Notes: generated by a model from the letters alone, not told the origin. Positions 12,442-24,741 are shown, counted from the first letter of the stretch. The stretch is 64,000 nt of DNA from Lytechinus variegatus (GCF_018143015.1 NC_054747.1:38175233-38239232); one strand, 5' to 3'. Program-made: numbers and translations.

Positions 12442-12520
12442 GTTGAGAGCACCAGGTGGGGAGGTACATGTAGTTAGTAAGTTGAGAGCACCAGGTGGGG
12501 AGGTACATGTAGTTAGTAAG
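12442..12520 (+). repeat. Tandem duplication of a 39-bp unit
   Basis: GTTGAGAGCACCAGGTGG followed by GGAGGTACATGTAGTTAGTAA occurs twice back to back with no visible difference, indicating a recent local duplication. Confidence 0.8.
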
Positions 12521-12689
12521 TGTACAAGAGAGAAACGTTTGATTCCCACATATAGACAACTGTACGACAGAAATTGGTATATATACAGGGCTGTACAGAT
12601 TAATATCTGAAGTATATTACTATTTTGTTTTGTTTATTATTATCATGCATTATTATGTAAGGTTTTACTTTGTAATTTCTTGTGTATAT

Positions 12690-12790
12690 TTTTAATGTTT
12701 TTATTTGTATAGACAGGGCTCCTTGGCAGAATACTTGAGATTGAAAGGGCTACCCTGTATAAAAGACCTAATAAATGAATAAATAAGAAA
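12690..12790 (+). mobile_element. Degenerate LINE 3' tail
   Basis: GACAGGGCTCC, GGGCTACCCTGTATAAA and AATAAATGAATAAATAA resemble the 3' end of CR1/L2-group LINEs, which finish in a short simple repeat. No coding part is left. Confidence 0.35.
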
Positions 12791-13849
12791 TACATTGACG
12801 TTGATATGTCATTACCTGATAATCTGAATTTACATAATAATATGTATATTGTTGGAAAACAACAAAAATACAAGAAAAATAAGTGAAAATAATAAAATAC
12901 AATATAGCTTTCAGTAATTGGCAGTGTATTAATTTAGAGAAAAATATAAATAAAATTTTATTAATGATTTCATTTGAGAAACATAGTAAGCATCAAGCAA
13001 ATCAATTTATTTACTTCAAAGACTATTTAAATTCCATCTCTTGAAAATTGTTTAAAGATGACCTCATTCAGCTGCTGGTTTATGCTAGGAATGGTGTTTG
13101 AAAAATTGAAGAAATATTGGTTTTATTTCCTTGGCACAAATCAACCTGATATTAGAGTGGGCTTGTCCTTTAAGTAAATTCATCATTTGTACTGATTATA
13201 CTTACACTCTCAATACAATATCTGAGAATAAATAAAGTAGTTTCAAATCAAATCATATCAAATCATTTATTTCCACAATAATATAAAAAACATTACAAAC
13301 ATGTACAGAATAGGAAACAAATATAATTGAAAAAGGAAAGTGAACCGAGTTGATCAAAAGTAATACAAAGAAATGTACATTACTGTGGGGGAGCCTAAGA
13401 AGACAAAATAAGTCTTAAAATGAGGCACCCAACATAAAATAGAAAGATAAGTGCTAGAATGGGAGAATATAAAAGCAATCAGAGAAAAGACAGAGAGAGA
13501 GAGAGAGAGGGGGAGGGGGTGCATATCCAAGGAAAGAATTATGGGAAAGAGAAAAACAAATAGATGGAGGGACAGAGAGGGTTAGAACAAGTGAGGGTGA
13601 AAAACATTAGAAACAGACAAAAGACAGATGGAAAGAAATATGGAAACCAACAAGAAAGGAACAGGGACAGAAAGACACAAAGAAAAAAAAGAAAAAGAAA
13701 GGAAGAAAGAATGAATGCCTCCCGGTCATTCAAGCGTGAAGACATACCACATAAATATGGTATCAAATTATTTGGGAGAAGATACTCTTTCCAGCCATAT
13801 GTAAATATTATACATTCATGACAACTTCTTTGTAAATGACAAGCCCCCC
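12791..13849. other. No gene recognised
   Basis: AT-rich sequence with a (GA)n run at about 13490-13510 and purine-rich simple sequence at 13560-13720. The open frame across the purine-rich part is lysine/arginine-rich low-complexity sequence and is not credible. Confidence 0.4.
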
Positions 13850-14407
13850 CCCACCACCAAAAGTTGATTTGTATTAAAAGAGAAAAATCCAGCAGGCATA
13901 ACACTGATGATATTTCATCAAAATCAGAATAAGTTACGACATTTCAACTTAGTTTTGCTTTAAATTTCACACTTGAGAGTTATATGCACATCTTGGTCAG
14001 TATGCAAATAAGGAGACTGATGACATCATCCACTATTTATTTTTTACATATGAAATACTCTTATTTTCTCCCCATTGTCAAGTGAATCAATGACTAATAC
14101 CTCCCTGAACATGTTTATACTACATTGGTTCAGTCAAGTTGGTCCTTAGTGTCAAATATACATGTAGAAAATGAAATATTGTTTATTTCAAACAATAAAA
14201 AAAAAAAAAAAAAAAAATAGTGAGTGAAGGACATCATCGACTGTCTCATTTGCATGACACTGAATTTTGCATACATGTATCACTGTCTTTTGAAAAATAA
14301 GCGAAACTTTAAAATGACTTATTTTACATCTGATTTTATGAAATTTTCAGTGTTAAATGTATAGATTGATTTTTCTCTATTTTATATTCAAATCAACATG
14401 GGGTGGA
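13850..14407. repeat. Inverted-repeat element, family A copy 2
   Basis: The left end (CCACCACCAAAAGTTGATTT ... AGAGAAAAATCC) mirrors the right end (GATTTTTCTCT ... AAATCAACATGGGGTGG). Internal ATTTCATCAAAATCAG mirrors a CTGATTTTATGAAAT block. A 25-base A run lies inside near 14195-14219. Confidence 0.65.
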
Positions 14408-14827
14408 CTGTCTTGACCTTTGAATTAGGGGTCTGTGACACGTCAAATTTTTCTTACTCACATGGTATAGGGAAGGGAAAGATTGAAGATGAGGTAGGAG
14501 TAGACCATGTGTGATGAAAACGAATGGGTAAAACTGTCCAAAGAGACAATTCAACAATTTCTTTCTCTGTATACTGTAGGTAACCTGGTATTAATAAATA
14601 AATAAGTTGCCAGGTAATTGGAATTTATTATCAATTCAACACTATCAGTAAGAACTCATTTGTAACTAACAGACTTTATTTGTTTAGCACTATGGTATGC
14701 AAAAAGAAATAAATACAAGTTCATAGAGCCTAATACATATATGTGTGGCTTTTTTTGCATGAATTGCAGGGGCAGCAGAAAGGGAGGGCACTTTTATTGA
14801 AAGTATTCAGGATTTACGGTTGAAGAA
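14408..14827. other. No gene recognised
   Basis: AT-rich sequence between two family A inverted-repeat copies; no splice-bounded open frame seen. Confidence 0.4.
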
Positions 14828-15388
14828 CAAGTTCACACCAACTAAATGTTCATTTAATGAAGAGAAAAATCCAACAAGCATAGCACTGAAAATTTCTTTA
14901 AAATTGGATGCAAAATAAGAAAGTTATGACATTTTTAATTTCCCCTTAATTTCACTATAGTTCAAAATGCACATCCTGGTTGATAAGAAAACGAGGGGAC
15001 TGATGACGTCACACACTCACTATTTCTTTTGTATTTCATTGTATGAAATATTCTAATTTTCTCCTGATTGTCATTAATATGAAACAGTGTTTTATTCTTC
15101 CCTGAACATGTGAAATGAAGTTCTTTTAAACATTTTATGATTTAGTCATGGTGGTCCTACAGGTACATGTATCTGTAAAAATTGAAATATTAAGAAGGAC
15201 GTCATTGAATCTCTCATTTGCGTATCACTGAGTTGTGCATATTGTGAAAACAAAGCCAAATTCTATAATGTCATAAATTGTTTATTTTACATGCAGGCCT
15301 ACATCCGATTTTTGATGAAATTTTCAGCATTATGCTTGTTTGATTTTTCTCTTTAGATTCAAATCAACATTTTTCTGGGGTGGACTTG
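14828..15388. repeat. Inverted-repeat element, family A copy 3
   Basis: CAAGTTCACACC and AGAGAAAAATCC on the left mirror GATTTTTCTCT and GGGGTGGACTTG on the right, and TGACGTCA-type sequence is internal. This is the clearest copy for defining the family ends (CAAGTCCACCCC). Confidence 0.7.
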
Positions 15389-15665
15389 ACCTTTAGATAT
15401 GTGTGAAATCTAGTAAAAGCCAGTAATTGACTGGCTTAAATGAATGGGGAGTATTCAATGCTGAATTTATATATGAAAATAAATTTCTTATTTTTCCATT
15501 TTTTCTTCCCCATCAGTCTCTTTTTCTCCACTTTATTCTTCTCCATATTTCCAAATTATCATCATCACCTTCATCACTATCATTCCAATCATCATTATCA
15601 AATTTTCTGATTCCACCCCATTAATTTCATTATTTATAAAATGCAATTTTACCCCACTACAATAA

Positions 15666-16111
15666 GCCAGTTCGTAGTTCCTTTCTGCGCATGATCAAAA
15701 GATTCTACGCATGATCAGAGGAAGGTCATTTGTACTGAAGTGACATGGTGGTTTAAAATCTAATGAGATAAGCACCAACTTTGATGTCTTGATTATTCAT
15801 ATATTCTTTTGAATTGTGGTTTTCTTTTACATCCACAAAAAACAACAATGCGTCCACGAACGACTGGTATTTCACAGTTTGCCAAGTACATTGTGCAACA
15901 TGCTATGATATGCATTCAAAGTAGGAATGCAACAAATACCTTCATAAAGTGTTCATTTGTGTGCTATTCTAGTCACCTGGTCTATTCAATTTCTTCATCC
16001 TGCTATGTAAGGCAAGCTTACATAATATCTTGCTTTGAAATCTGCCTATCATAATGAAAGAAATGAAAGGTCATTTAACCAAAATTGTCCATGAGGTAAC
16101 TACGAACTGGT
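15666..16111. mobile_element. MITE with CCAGTTCGTAGTT inverted ends
   Basis: CCAGTTCGTAGTTCC at 15666 is mirrored by GGTAACTACGAACTGG ending near 16111. The internal sequence matches 9655-9815 but has about 85 additional bases in the middle. No transposase. Confidence 0.65.
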
Positions 16112-16694
16112 CTATTGCACATACAAGTATTTCAACAATTAAGAACACAAGAGCACATTACAGAAGGATATGCTTCTAAATCAAATCTAAATATCTAATG
16201 CAAAAGTGGAAAATTACAAATTTGTTTCCAATGATTAAATTAATTTTAATTAAATTAAATTACTGAGTGCAGGCAGAGTGCAGAGAGGCTCAGGGTGCTA
16301 GCACAGCAACAGTTCCTTTGGAAAAATAAAAATGTACACAAAGTCAACAAAGAGATCTGAAGTTACGGTACTACAAGTACAGCTTTACTAGTTGAACTAT
16401 AAAAGACTATTGGTTCCAATGCCTATTGATCAAATTTATATACCAAAGTCAAGTGCTTTACTACCATGAATTGATTGACTAGGTCTAGGTATTGTTTAAA
16501 GTTTTAACAAATTGTTAAAATTGCAATGTGAACAGTTGGGCATTTTTTATTTGAACTCTGATTAAACTTTCAAATAACAACCAAAAGTTCAGTAGTGCTG
16601 TAAAACAAGTTATGATGAAATAATGTAATTTTCATTTTACTGTGTAGATCTACATTCAAATTTCAAGCATTTCAAACACTGTACATCAAAATAA

Positions 16695-16965
16695 ATTCAA
16701 TAATAATAATAATATACATATGTAGGGTATTTATATTGTGCACATATCCACCTTGTTAGGTGCTCAAGGCGCTCCTATATTACCAGGCTAGGCTACAGTG
16801 TAGGCGTTCATAGCGCACACAGCTTTTTAAGGAATTACTTCCTACCGGTACCCATTTGTGGATCAGTTTCTTGCTGAAGGAACTTACGCCATGGCTGGGA
16901 TTCGAACCCACGACTCTCTGTTTAAAAGTCCGAAGACTAATCCACTGGGCCACAACGCTCCAATA
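16695..16965 (-). mobile_element. tRNA-derived SINE
   Basis: On the minus strand GGAGCGTTGTGGCCCAGTGG provides a box-A-like segment and GGTTCGAATCCCAGCC a box B. A tRNA-unrelated body with GCGCC follows, and the element ends in an (ATT)n tail at the plus-strand left end. It sits beside another ATT-rich segment with TATAGCGCC at about 16990-17020. Confidence 0.7.
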
Positions 16966-17020
16966 TGTGTATAAACTAGTAAGATTACAAATAATAATAA
17001 TAGGCATTTATATAGCGCCA

Positions 17021-18305
17021 TCTATCTAGAAATATTAATCACATAAGCCTATTATATATAGGCCTATTTCTTTAAAATTTTTCTGAGATATTTGGTACAC
17101 TAACTCATAATAATATAAGGAACATTATCAACTGAAAGATTTTTGGAAATAAAATGAAATTCATGTTAAATCAGAGCTACCAAGCATCACGCATTAATAT
17201 GCGTGAGACTCAAGCATTTTGGACTCTTGTTCATCCCTCAAATCTCTGTCTCACGCAACTATCACAGCCTATTCCCATATACATTGTACACAATGTCTGT
17301 TTCACTCATTCAATGAACAAGGTTATGATATAACCTTGTTCTCACTTAAATATCTCCATGTGTGGCAAAATAAGGGTGGCAATGTTTGGCTTATTTTCTT
17401 TTTCTTTGGGGCAAATGCTTGATTTTTTTACACTGACAGTTTCCATTACACCTATTTTTCATACAACTTGACTCTTATTTAAATTTGATTCTTTGAATTA
17501 TATTTTTCTTAATTAAAAATAGAGATCAAAAAATGAAAATTTTCTTGCCATATTACTTTCCACCAATAGAGGGCGGACAAAAAAATATGCCCAAAATTCA
17601 AGTTTTTTAGTGCTCTGGTGAATACAAAAATTATTCCCAAGTTACTAATGTAAAATAAATTGCAACTCTATGAAAATTAGTAATTTTGGTCACAAAAGTG
17701 ATATTTTAGTGATTTTTTAATGTGTGTGCTCTGTACAACATTGGCATACCATAATCCTACACCTAATCCTACATGTTGATTGCCCACAGGCAGGGTGGTA
17801 GCAGTGAACAAGTGCTCAGATTCACAGAATATCTCACGCATAGCTGGTCTTTGAACTTCGCATCTCTGGTTAAATCTGAACTCGTTAGGTGCGCAGACTT
17901 CGGGACCACCATAGTACTAAGACCAAAACTTCACAAAAGCTTCAGTCTCTCTCTGTATTTTTAAATTTGGTTGTTCCGCTGAACTGTACTGTGTTGGCTC
18001 ACTTTGTTGAATAAATCCCCAGAAACGAGGTTATTCCTGTCTTAGGCTTAACTGTGTAGGTACAGTCTCTGAACCAGCCAAGGACGACAATAAATAGAGC
18101 ATGCCATGGTATTCAATATATACAATGTAGATCTGGTGAGTAGCATTACGGTAATAAAAACAACAAGCACCAGGTACCGGACGGATCGGGGGCCGGAGCT
18201 CGGGCCTGCACATACTGACGAGCAGTAGCAATTTACAGCTACCGGTACCGAAAGCTTCAAACATTAAGAAGCGCTGCGACATGCAAACAAACGACAATTA
18301 ACAAA
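17021..18305. other. No gene recognised
   Basis: Mostly AT-rich. The last 150 bases are GC-richer (CCGGACGGATCGGGGGCCGG near 18178) and could be a promoter or first-exon region, but no direction can be assigned. Confidence 0.35.
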
Positions 18306-18617
18306 ATGAAGCCAAAATTAATTACTACAGAACCTACCTTTCCTGATGAGCCTAAAAAGCAAATTAGACACAAAATAGAAGAGAAAAGCCAGAAGATCTT
18401 GGGATCTTTCCACACCGGTCCGTCTACAGCCGAACACGGATACAGAGAGAACGAACGTCGACGACGCGAGAAGTTTATTTTTTTTTCGGGGATCTCCCTC
18501 CTTGGAATGAGCATGCGTGGTATCAAAGATACTACTATCTTTGGCGATATGTCTGCTCCTGTGGGACGTGTGCCTGGGAAAAATGGGTGCGACCCTTTGC
18601 TCGTGACCCAACTATAG
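18306..18617 (+). CDS. Uncharacterised ORF with a possible membrane segment
   Basis: ATG in an AAAATGAAG context opens a 103-codon frame just downstream of a GC-richer segment. Residues 1-55 are hydrophilic and charged (EPTFPDEPKKQIRHKIEEK, ENERRRREK), followed by a short hydrophobic piece (FIFFSGISLLGMSM). It could be the first exon of a small membrane protein, in which case the frame after about residue 75 would be intron, or a chance frame. The opposite strand also carries overlapping frames of similar length, which weakens the case. No family recognised. Confidence 0.25.
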   Translation: MKPKLITTEPTFPDEPKKQIRHKIEEKSQKILGSFHTGPSTAEHGYRENERRRREKFIFFSGISLLGMSMRGIKDTTIFGDMSAPVGRVPGKNGCDPLLVTQL

Positions 18618-18989
18618 GTGTAAACATAAGAAAGTCTACGATTTAAAACGGATTATTTGGGTTGTTTTGGGATTCTTTTTACCCAAAAAGATCGAACGGA
18701 TCGAAACAAAAAGTGTTGATTGATTAATGTTCATTTCCCCCCTCAAAAAGAACTTATATATTTAAGTACAGTGTACAACAAAACATTTTAATTTTTCATA
18801 TAAAAAGAAGTACATCATTGATAATTGTCTAAACATCATGAACATGCAACATAATTTCACTGAAGGTCTGTGAGAAGTAATTTAATCTGTCTTCAAAACA
18901 CCCCCCCCCCGTTAAAGCACCAGCACAAACAAAACACAATCGGACTCACATACTTTTTTTTTTGTTTTGAATATTTTTTTTGTTTTGAA

Positions 18990-19027
18990 TATAAACACAC
19001 ACACCCACCCACACATACACACACACT
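18990..19027. repeat. (CA)n tract at the 3' end of the large LINE
   Basis: A (CA)-rich microsatellite abuts the poly-A tail of the minus-strand LINE. The other end of the same LINE, at 24703, also abuts a (CA)n tract. Confidence 0.8.
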
Positions 19028-19643
19028 TTTTTTTCATACTGTTTTATTCTGATTCCATGAACAAAAATATAACATTTCAATTTAACATTTCAAAACACAT
19101 AAAATAATATTTTACATTTCATATTTTGACTTTTTTTCACTAACTTAATACAAGCGTAAATCATATATAACTTAAAGGAGAAACAATGAAATCAGTTATA
19201 AAAATGGTTGAAACATCACTCCTCCCCCCCCGCCCCAAACAAAAAGTCTTCCCTTGCTCATTTGTGGAGGGCGATTTATACATGGAATACAAAGAAAGAA
19301 CAAACAAAGGAGACCCAAATCCAAAACAAACCAATAAACAAATAGATATACTGACACTAGGATCCCCTTAAAAAATACATATAATATGCCTAACACTTTT
19401 CCTTTCATGTATCAAATATTCAACAATGATTTAAAACTATATGAAATTACTTGGCTTGCACTCATCAAAAACAAAGCAAATCAAAAAAAAAATAGACGAG
19501 TAAAAAAAAAAAAAAAAACATCCCAAAGAATCACCCATCCCAAAGGAAAACTTCATTTTCCCTCCCCCCAAATCACACATACACCCACCCTCACATACAC
19601 ACATACACCCTCACACACACCTACACAGTCACTTTCTCCCAAA

Positions 19644-21501
19644 TCACACCTGGATATCGCCCTCAGTCCTGCCATTTCGGTACATTCTCTCCCATTTTAA
19701 TAAATGCTTGTCTAACTTGTTCCTTTTAATAGCTATTGCTTTTTCTTCATTTCGATATTCTACGACTCTCTGAATACTCTCGTCTTGAGTAGGAACTCTA
19801 CCTTCTGACCTTGATCTAAAAATGATATATTTCATTAAAAAGATTACCGTGTTACAAAATTTCACTTCAAGATCGGATCCATTAATTCCCACATGTATAT
19901 CTTTCCACTCTGCATTTTGAAGCTTTATCAAACTAAGTTTTTCAATGACCCTCTGCCATAAAGTTTTAACATCATTACAAAGCCAGAATAAATGTTCATA
20001 AGATTCCGGGTTATGTTTACAGAATGAACAGATATTAGTATCCATAAAACCAAATTTGAACAAATGTTCGTTGGTGTATATTGCACCATGAAGTAATTTA
20101 TATTGAAATTCTCTTACTTTTGGTAAGATTACTGGGATTCTAGGTCTTATAAATATTCCTGAGATTTCTTTTTTTGAGACATCAAAATTATTGTGGCCAT
20201 CCCTTATTTGTAAAGTATAGAGATGTTGTAAATTTATTACAAAATTTTCATAAACCTGTCTAGAAGGTACATCTTTCAGTAAAATTATCTTTCCAAACAT
20301 CTTCAAAGAGATATTGTACTTGTGTCCGTCATTCGAGCATAAATGGTGGAAATTCCCATTATATTTTCCGCTTTTCAAAATTACATCAGTTAACTTCCAA
20401 ATTTCCATGATATTTTCAGCACTCAAACCTAAATTATGAAAATAATCGATTGTTCTCACCTGCTCTTCCTCGAAAATGTGACCTACTAGATAAATATTTT
20501 TCTTAAACAAGTCTTCATCAAAAATCATTTTACCTCTCAAAATATAATCTTTATTATTGAAAAAAATTGGATTAGCTTTTCCTGCACGAAAATTCCGATT
20601 TTCCTCCATATCTTGCCAAGCCCTTAACATCTCAAAATAAAACACTGGTGCTTTTAAATTTAATAATTTAACATCGTAATTACAGAGTGAAATAAACCTA
20701 CCTCCCACTTTTCTAAAGCTATAGTCAAAATAACGCTTCCAGCCCATATTTCTTTCCCCATAAAGCAACCGTTTTAACCACATTACTCTTTGAGATTTCA
20801 CAAATAAATCAAAATCTATCATCCTTAAGCCGCCATTTCCGTTGTCCTGGTAACAAATGTCTCTTTTAATTCTGTCTTTTCCTTTCCATATAAATTCAAA
20901 ACAAATTTTCTCGATCTCTGTTACTACCCGCTTTGGAACAACTAATAATGACGAAACATAATTCAGTTTTGACAAGGCATATGTTTTAAGCAAATGTACT
21001 TTCCCCATTATTGTCACGTCTCTCTGTTTCCACCATCCCAGAATCCTTTTTATTTTACTCAAAATCTCCTTATAATTCAGGTTTTCCATCCTCTTTACAT
21101 CCAAGGAAAAATATACGCCTAAAATTTTCATTTCCGTTACAATATTGCCAAATGGTAGTGTTCCCAGGTCATTCCTGTTTTTTCCTATCCTCATTATATT
21201 AGTTTTTTCTATGTTAACCTTTAAACCGCTTAAGTCATGGAAAGCTTGGAATATGTCCTGTATTCTTTTAATTGATGTTTCATCCCTAACAAACAAAGTC
21301 ATGTCATCGGCATATAAAATTTGTCGAACTTCAGAATCACCAAATTCCACTCCTTTAATAACACTGTCATTCCTAAGTGCGTGAGCCATGGTTTCTATAA
21401 CTACCAAAAAACAGATACGGTGAAAGTGGGTCACCCTGCCTTAACCTTTTTTTATTATCAAAATAACCAGTGGAGAGACCTCCATTCATAATACAACTAC
21501 T
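19644..21501 (-). CDS. LINE ORF2 part 2: reverse transcriptase catalytic box to C-terminus
   Basis: This continues the same ORF2 beyond the inserted LINE: SSCIMNGG, then RQGDPLSPYLF, YADDMTLF (catalytic Asp pair), SGLKVNIEKT and the thumb region KILGVYF. A long C-terminal region ends with a Cys/His cluster, CSFCKHNPESYEHLFWLC, typical of L1-like ORF2 proteins. One frameshift lies in a six-base A run (plus strand 21406-21411), between PYLF and VVIETMAHALR; otherwise the frame is open to the stop at 19644. Few breaks suggest a fairly young copy that can no longer move. Confidence 0.85.
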
Positions 21502-22873
21502 GCATGTGTGACATGGTCATATCTATCTAACCGTCATCAAGTAGTTACCATGCAGACGGTTCTTTCTGATTCATTGCCTATTAAATGCGGAGTCCCTCAA
21601 GGAAGCATTTTAGGCCCCATTCTTTTTATGTCTTACATCAATGATATGTGTACTTGTATTAACGAATCTAAATTAATTTTATATGCTGATGATAGTGTTT
21701 TGCTATATTTGGATACAAATCCCAAGATATTTGATAAAAAACTTAGTGCATATTTGGCAAATTGCATTGAATGGATGTCTGACAACAAGCTTAGTTTACA
21801 CGTTGGGAAAACAGAAAGCATTTTTTTTTTCGAAACGAAAGTTAAGTTATACACACGACTTTAAGGTTTCATATAATAATCAGGTAATTGACAGAAAAGA
21901 TTCAGTGAAATATCTCGGAATTAATTTAACAAGTAACCTATCATGGACGGGTTTGGTAGACTCAATCGTCAAAAAGGCAAATTCGCGCTTGAAATTTTTG
22001 TATAGATATCAAACCTGTTTGAATATGAAGTCTAGACGTATTTTATGCTTTGCTTTGATACAATGTCTATTTGACTATGCTAATGCGGCTTGGTACGGTA
22101 GCCTGGGTATTACGGATAAGAAAAAGCTTAGAATAATCCAAAATAAAATTGTGAGATACATAAATGTTTTAGGACCAAGAGCACATGTCGGATGTAATGA
22201 ACTTGAAAGGGCAGGATTACTTCATGTAGATCACAGATCACAACAATTAGTATTACACCATGTGCATAAAATATTCTATTCGGATACATTAGATCATTAT
22301 ATAGCAAATAATTTCACCCGTGTATCAAACATCCATAGGTACGGTACTCGAAATAGTAATTTCAATTTTATATTGCCAAAACGTGAAGGACATATAGGGA
22401 ACACTTTTTATTTTAATGGCATCCAATCTTGGAATGCTCTTCCCGATAACGTAAAAGTAGTTAAAATATTTTCTCAGTTTAAGAGTGCATTAAAGAAGCA
22501 CCTAAAACTGGAAGCTACTCGGGAGCAATATTACCATTAAAAATCACACATTTTGTACTGTTGGTTTCTACTATTTTAGATAATGTATACATTAGGGCAT
22601 GTTAAAATATAATCTTGTTTCACATATTAGGAGGATTGTTGTTTGCTTCAGATGTTTTCATATTATTTGACTAATGTATTACATGTATGTATTTTATTAT
22701 CTTTTTTACATATTCCAGTTTTGTTACAATATTTTAATGTTTTATACTAACTATAGGACCCCATTGGAAATAAGCCTTTCGGCTTTCATGGGCTATCCTG
22801 TCAAGGTATTCTTCAATTTCATTGTAATCTCTTGTGATATTCTTGACGAATAAAATCAATCAATCAATCAATC
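21502..22873 (+). mobile_element. 5'-truncated CR1/Jockey-group LINE nested in the larger LINE
   Basis: Inserted antisense into the RT gene of the L1/Tx1-like LINE. Joining the flanks (…CAACT/ACTAATTCC…) restores the host LINE reading MYNGIS-SCIMNGG, with ACT present on both sides, so the junctions are defined to within 3 bases. The 3' end is a TCAA tetranucleotide run (about 22855-22873) instead of poly-A, as in CR1/L2/Jockey relatives. A 3' UTR of about 320 bp precedes it, containing AAGCCTTTCGGCTTTCATGG. Confidence 0.85.
21508..22540 (+). CDS. Truncated LINE reverse transcriptase with one frameshift
   Basis: Begins inside the RT domain (WSYLSNRHQVV), then CGVPQGSILGPILF, YADDSVLLY, WMSDNKLSLHVGKTESI and, after a frameshift in a ten-base T run near 21821-21830, VKYLGINLTSNLSW, RILCFALIQCLFDYANAAWYGS and a C-terminal WNALPDNVKVVKIFSQFKSA region ending at 22540. 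The endonuclease and the N-terminal RT are missing because of 5' truncation. Motif style places it in the Jockey/CR1 superfamily; the finer clade is not determined. Confidence 0.85.
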
Positions 22874-24700
22874 ACTAATTCCGTTATACATGGTTTTAAC
22901 CCAAGAACAAAAATACTGTCCAAACCCAAATATTTCTAATACTTTAAAAAGAAAGTTATGTGAGACAGAGTCAAAAGCCTTTTGGAAATCGACTGCTATA
23001 AGGAAAATCTCTTCCTCACAGTAATTGTTACAGTGAAAAATTACATCATCTATCAAACGTATAGCTTCACCAATGTGTCTGTCATTTATATAGCCAACTT
23101 GATCAGGAGAAATAATGTCATTCAAAACGTCCTTTATTCGTTTTGCCATTATCTTTGCGATTATCTTATAGTCAGTGTTTAACAATGTAATTGGTCTATA
23201 GTTTGTAGCATATAAAGGATTTTTGCCATCTTTTTCAATTAATGTTATAACACCTTGTTTTTGAGAGGTTGATAAACAACCCTTTTCAAATGCTTCATCT
23301 ACCAGTAACCCTCCTAAAAGCGGCCAAAATGTAGGATAAAATTCTACAGTAAACCCGTCGTTTCCAGGAGATTTGTTAAGTTTCATACTTTGTAGCGCTT
23401 TATAACATTCTTCTTTGGTAATTTTTCCGTCACAAGTATTTATACTTTCAACACTTAGGTGCGGTAAGTCTTTACAAAATACATTGTTAGCTTTTAAGTC
23501 AGCCTCTATATTTAAATTTCCTGAATACAACTTTCCGTAAAACTCTCTAAGAATTGACTGTATTTCTTTCATTTCTTTCACTACTTCCCCAGTGTCATTG
23601 ATCAATTCCCTTATTACAGTTTTCTTTTTATTGGAGCGAAGTAACTGTTCAAAGTATTCTTTATTATGTTCACCCTCTTCATACCAAACCGCTCTAGACC
23701 TTACCTTGAGCCCATCTACTGACTCATCATATAATTTCTTTAACTGACCTTTTTTAGTTTCTATATTTTTGATAACTGAAGGACTATTAGGAGATTGCCC
23801 TAGATCTTCCTCGAGTGATGTAATTTCTTTTTCAAGTTTTTGTATATTGAGTCTCCTCTCTTTCGATTTCTTTTTAGAAAAATTCGATGCATAATTTCTC
23901 ATTTTCATTTTAAGAAAGTCCCAAAAGGAAGATTTGGTATTAAATTCCTTCAACCAATCCGTTTTTATCACTCTGATTTCCTCACACATACCTTGTACAA
24001 AAGCTTTATCTAAACATAAACTATTGTTAAATTTCCAATAAGATTTACCATACCTTTCATTAAATCGAAAAGGTTTCAGTTCTAAAAGAATTGCTGAATG
24101 ATCAGGAGCTATTGAAGTAATAATGTCACATGCACTTATCTTACCCTCTAAAGTTTTTGAAATAAACCAGTAGTCAAGACGACTTTGCACAAGAGGAGTA
24201 TTCTGTCTAAAGGTAAATTTCTTTGTTGTTGGATTCTGTTTCCTCCATATATCAATTAATTCAAGTTTACTTATAAAAATCTCTAGCTGTTTCACGAAGT
24301 ATGTTTTAACATTCACACTAGTCCCCATGTAATCTAGGTCTTTATTAAATATTACGTTAAAATCTCCCCCTAAAATAAGCGAATAATTTTGAGAGTATAA
24401 GTTTGAGAGACACTTGTCCAAATTCTCCAAAAAATCAATTTGTTGATGTATTTTATCTCTAGTTGGAAGATAAACATTTCCTAACACCAATTTGTACCCT
24501 AATAAATCCCCTTTCAAAAGGACGAAACGTCCATCATCATCTTTGACTACCTGATCAATTTTAAAATTTATTCCTGGTTTAAAAAGAATAAGAACGCCTT
24601 TGCTATGAATTGACCCATGGCTAAAAATCATCTGCCCTTCCCATTCCCTTCGCCACTCCCTCTCAACGTCGTAGGTACTGTACGTACGCACCTTGGCATC
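22874..24700 (-). CDS. LINE ORF2 part 1: endonuclease and N-terminal reverse transcriptase
   Basis: This part supplies the DNA-nicking endonuclease and the first half of the reverse transcriptase for target-primed reverse transcription. The endonuclease starts mid-domain at EWRREWEGQMIFSHGS and contains GGDFN, SRLDYWFIS and the APDHSAI motif; its usual N-terminal Asn/Glu motifs are absent. After a charged linker come RT motifs KSPGNDGFTVEFYPTFW, NYRPITLLNTDYKIIAKI, ISPDQVGYINDRHIGEA and DFQKAFDSV. The frame runs to MYNGIS and is then cut by the second LINE. The GTG at 24706 used to open the frame is not a real start; an in-frame stop precedes it in the microsatellite. Confidence 0.85.
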
Positions 24701-24702
24701 CA

Positions 24703-24741
24703 CCACTCACACACACGCGCGCACACACACACACGCACACA
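24703..24741. repeat. (CA)n tract at the 5' end of the large LINE
   Basis: CA/CG dinucleotide repeat directly next to the truncated 5' end of the LINE; it pairs with the (CA)n tract at 18990-19027. Confidence 0.85.

Larger units (their letters stand above)
19028..24700 (-). mobile_element. L1/Tx1-like LINE, 5'-truncated and interrupted
   Basis: Non-LTR retrotransposon on the minus strand, running from about 24700 down to a poly-A end at 19028. An AATAAA-type signal lies near 19041-19046. The coding part has an apurinic-type endonuclease missing roughly its first 60 residues, a reverse transcriptase and a C-terminal Cys/His motif. A second LINE (21502-22873) is inserted in the RT region. The 3' UTR (19028-19643) holds poly-T/poly-C runs and CA-rich repeats on the plus strand. 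Both ends lie in (CA)n microsatellite, so insertion into such a tract is likely. Clade by motif style only. Confidence 0.85.

Noticed and set aside
13539-13904. 121-residue minus-strand ORF rich in Phe/Leu/Ser
   Set aside because: It overlaps purine/pyrimidine-biased simple sequence and the end of an inverted-repeat element.
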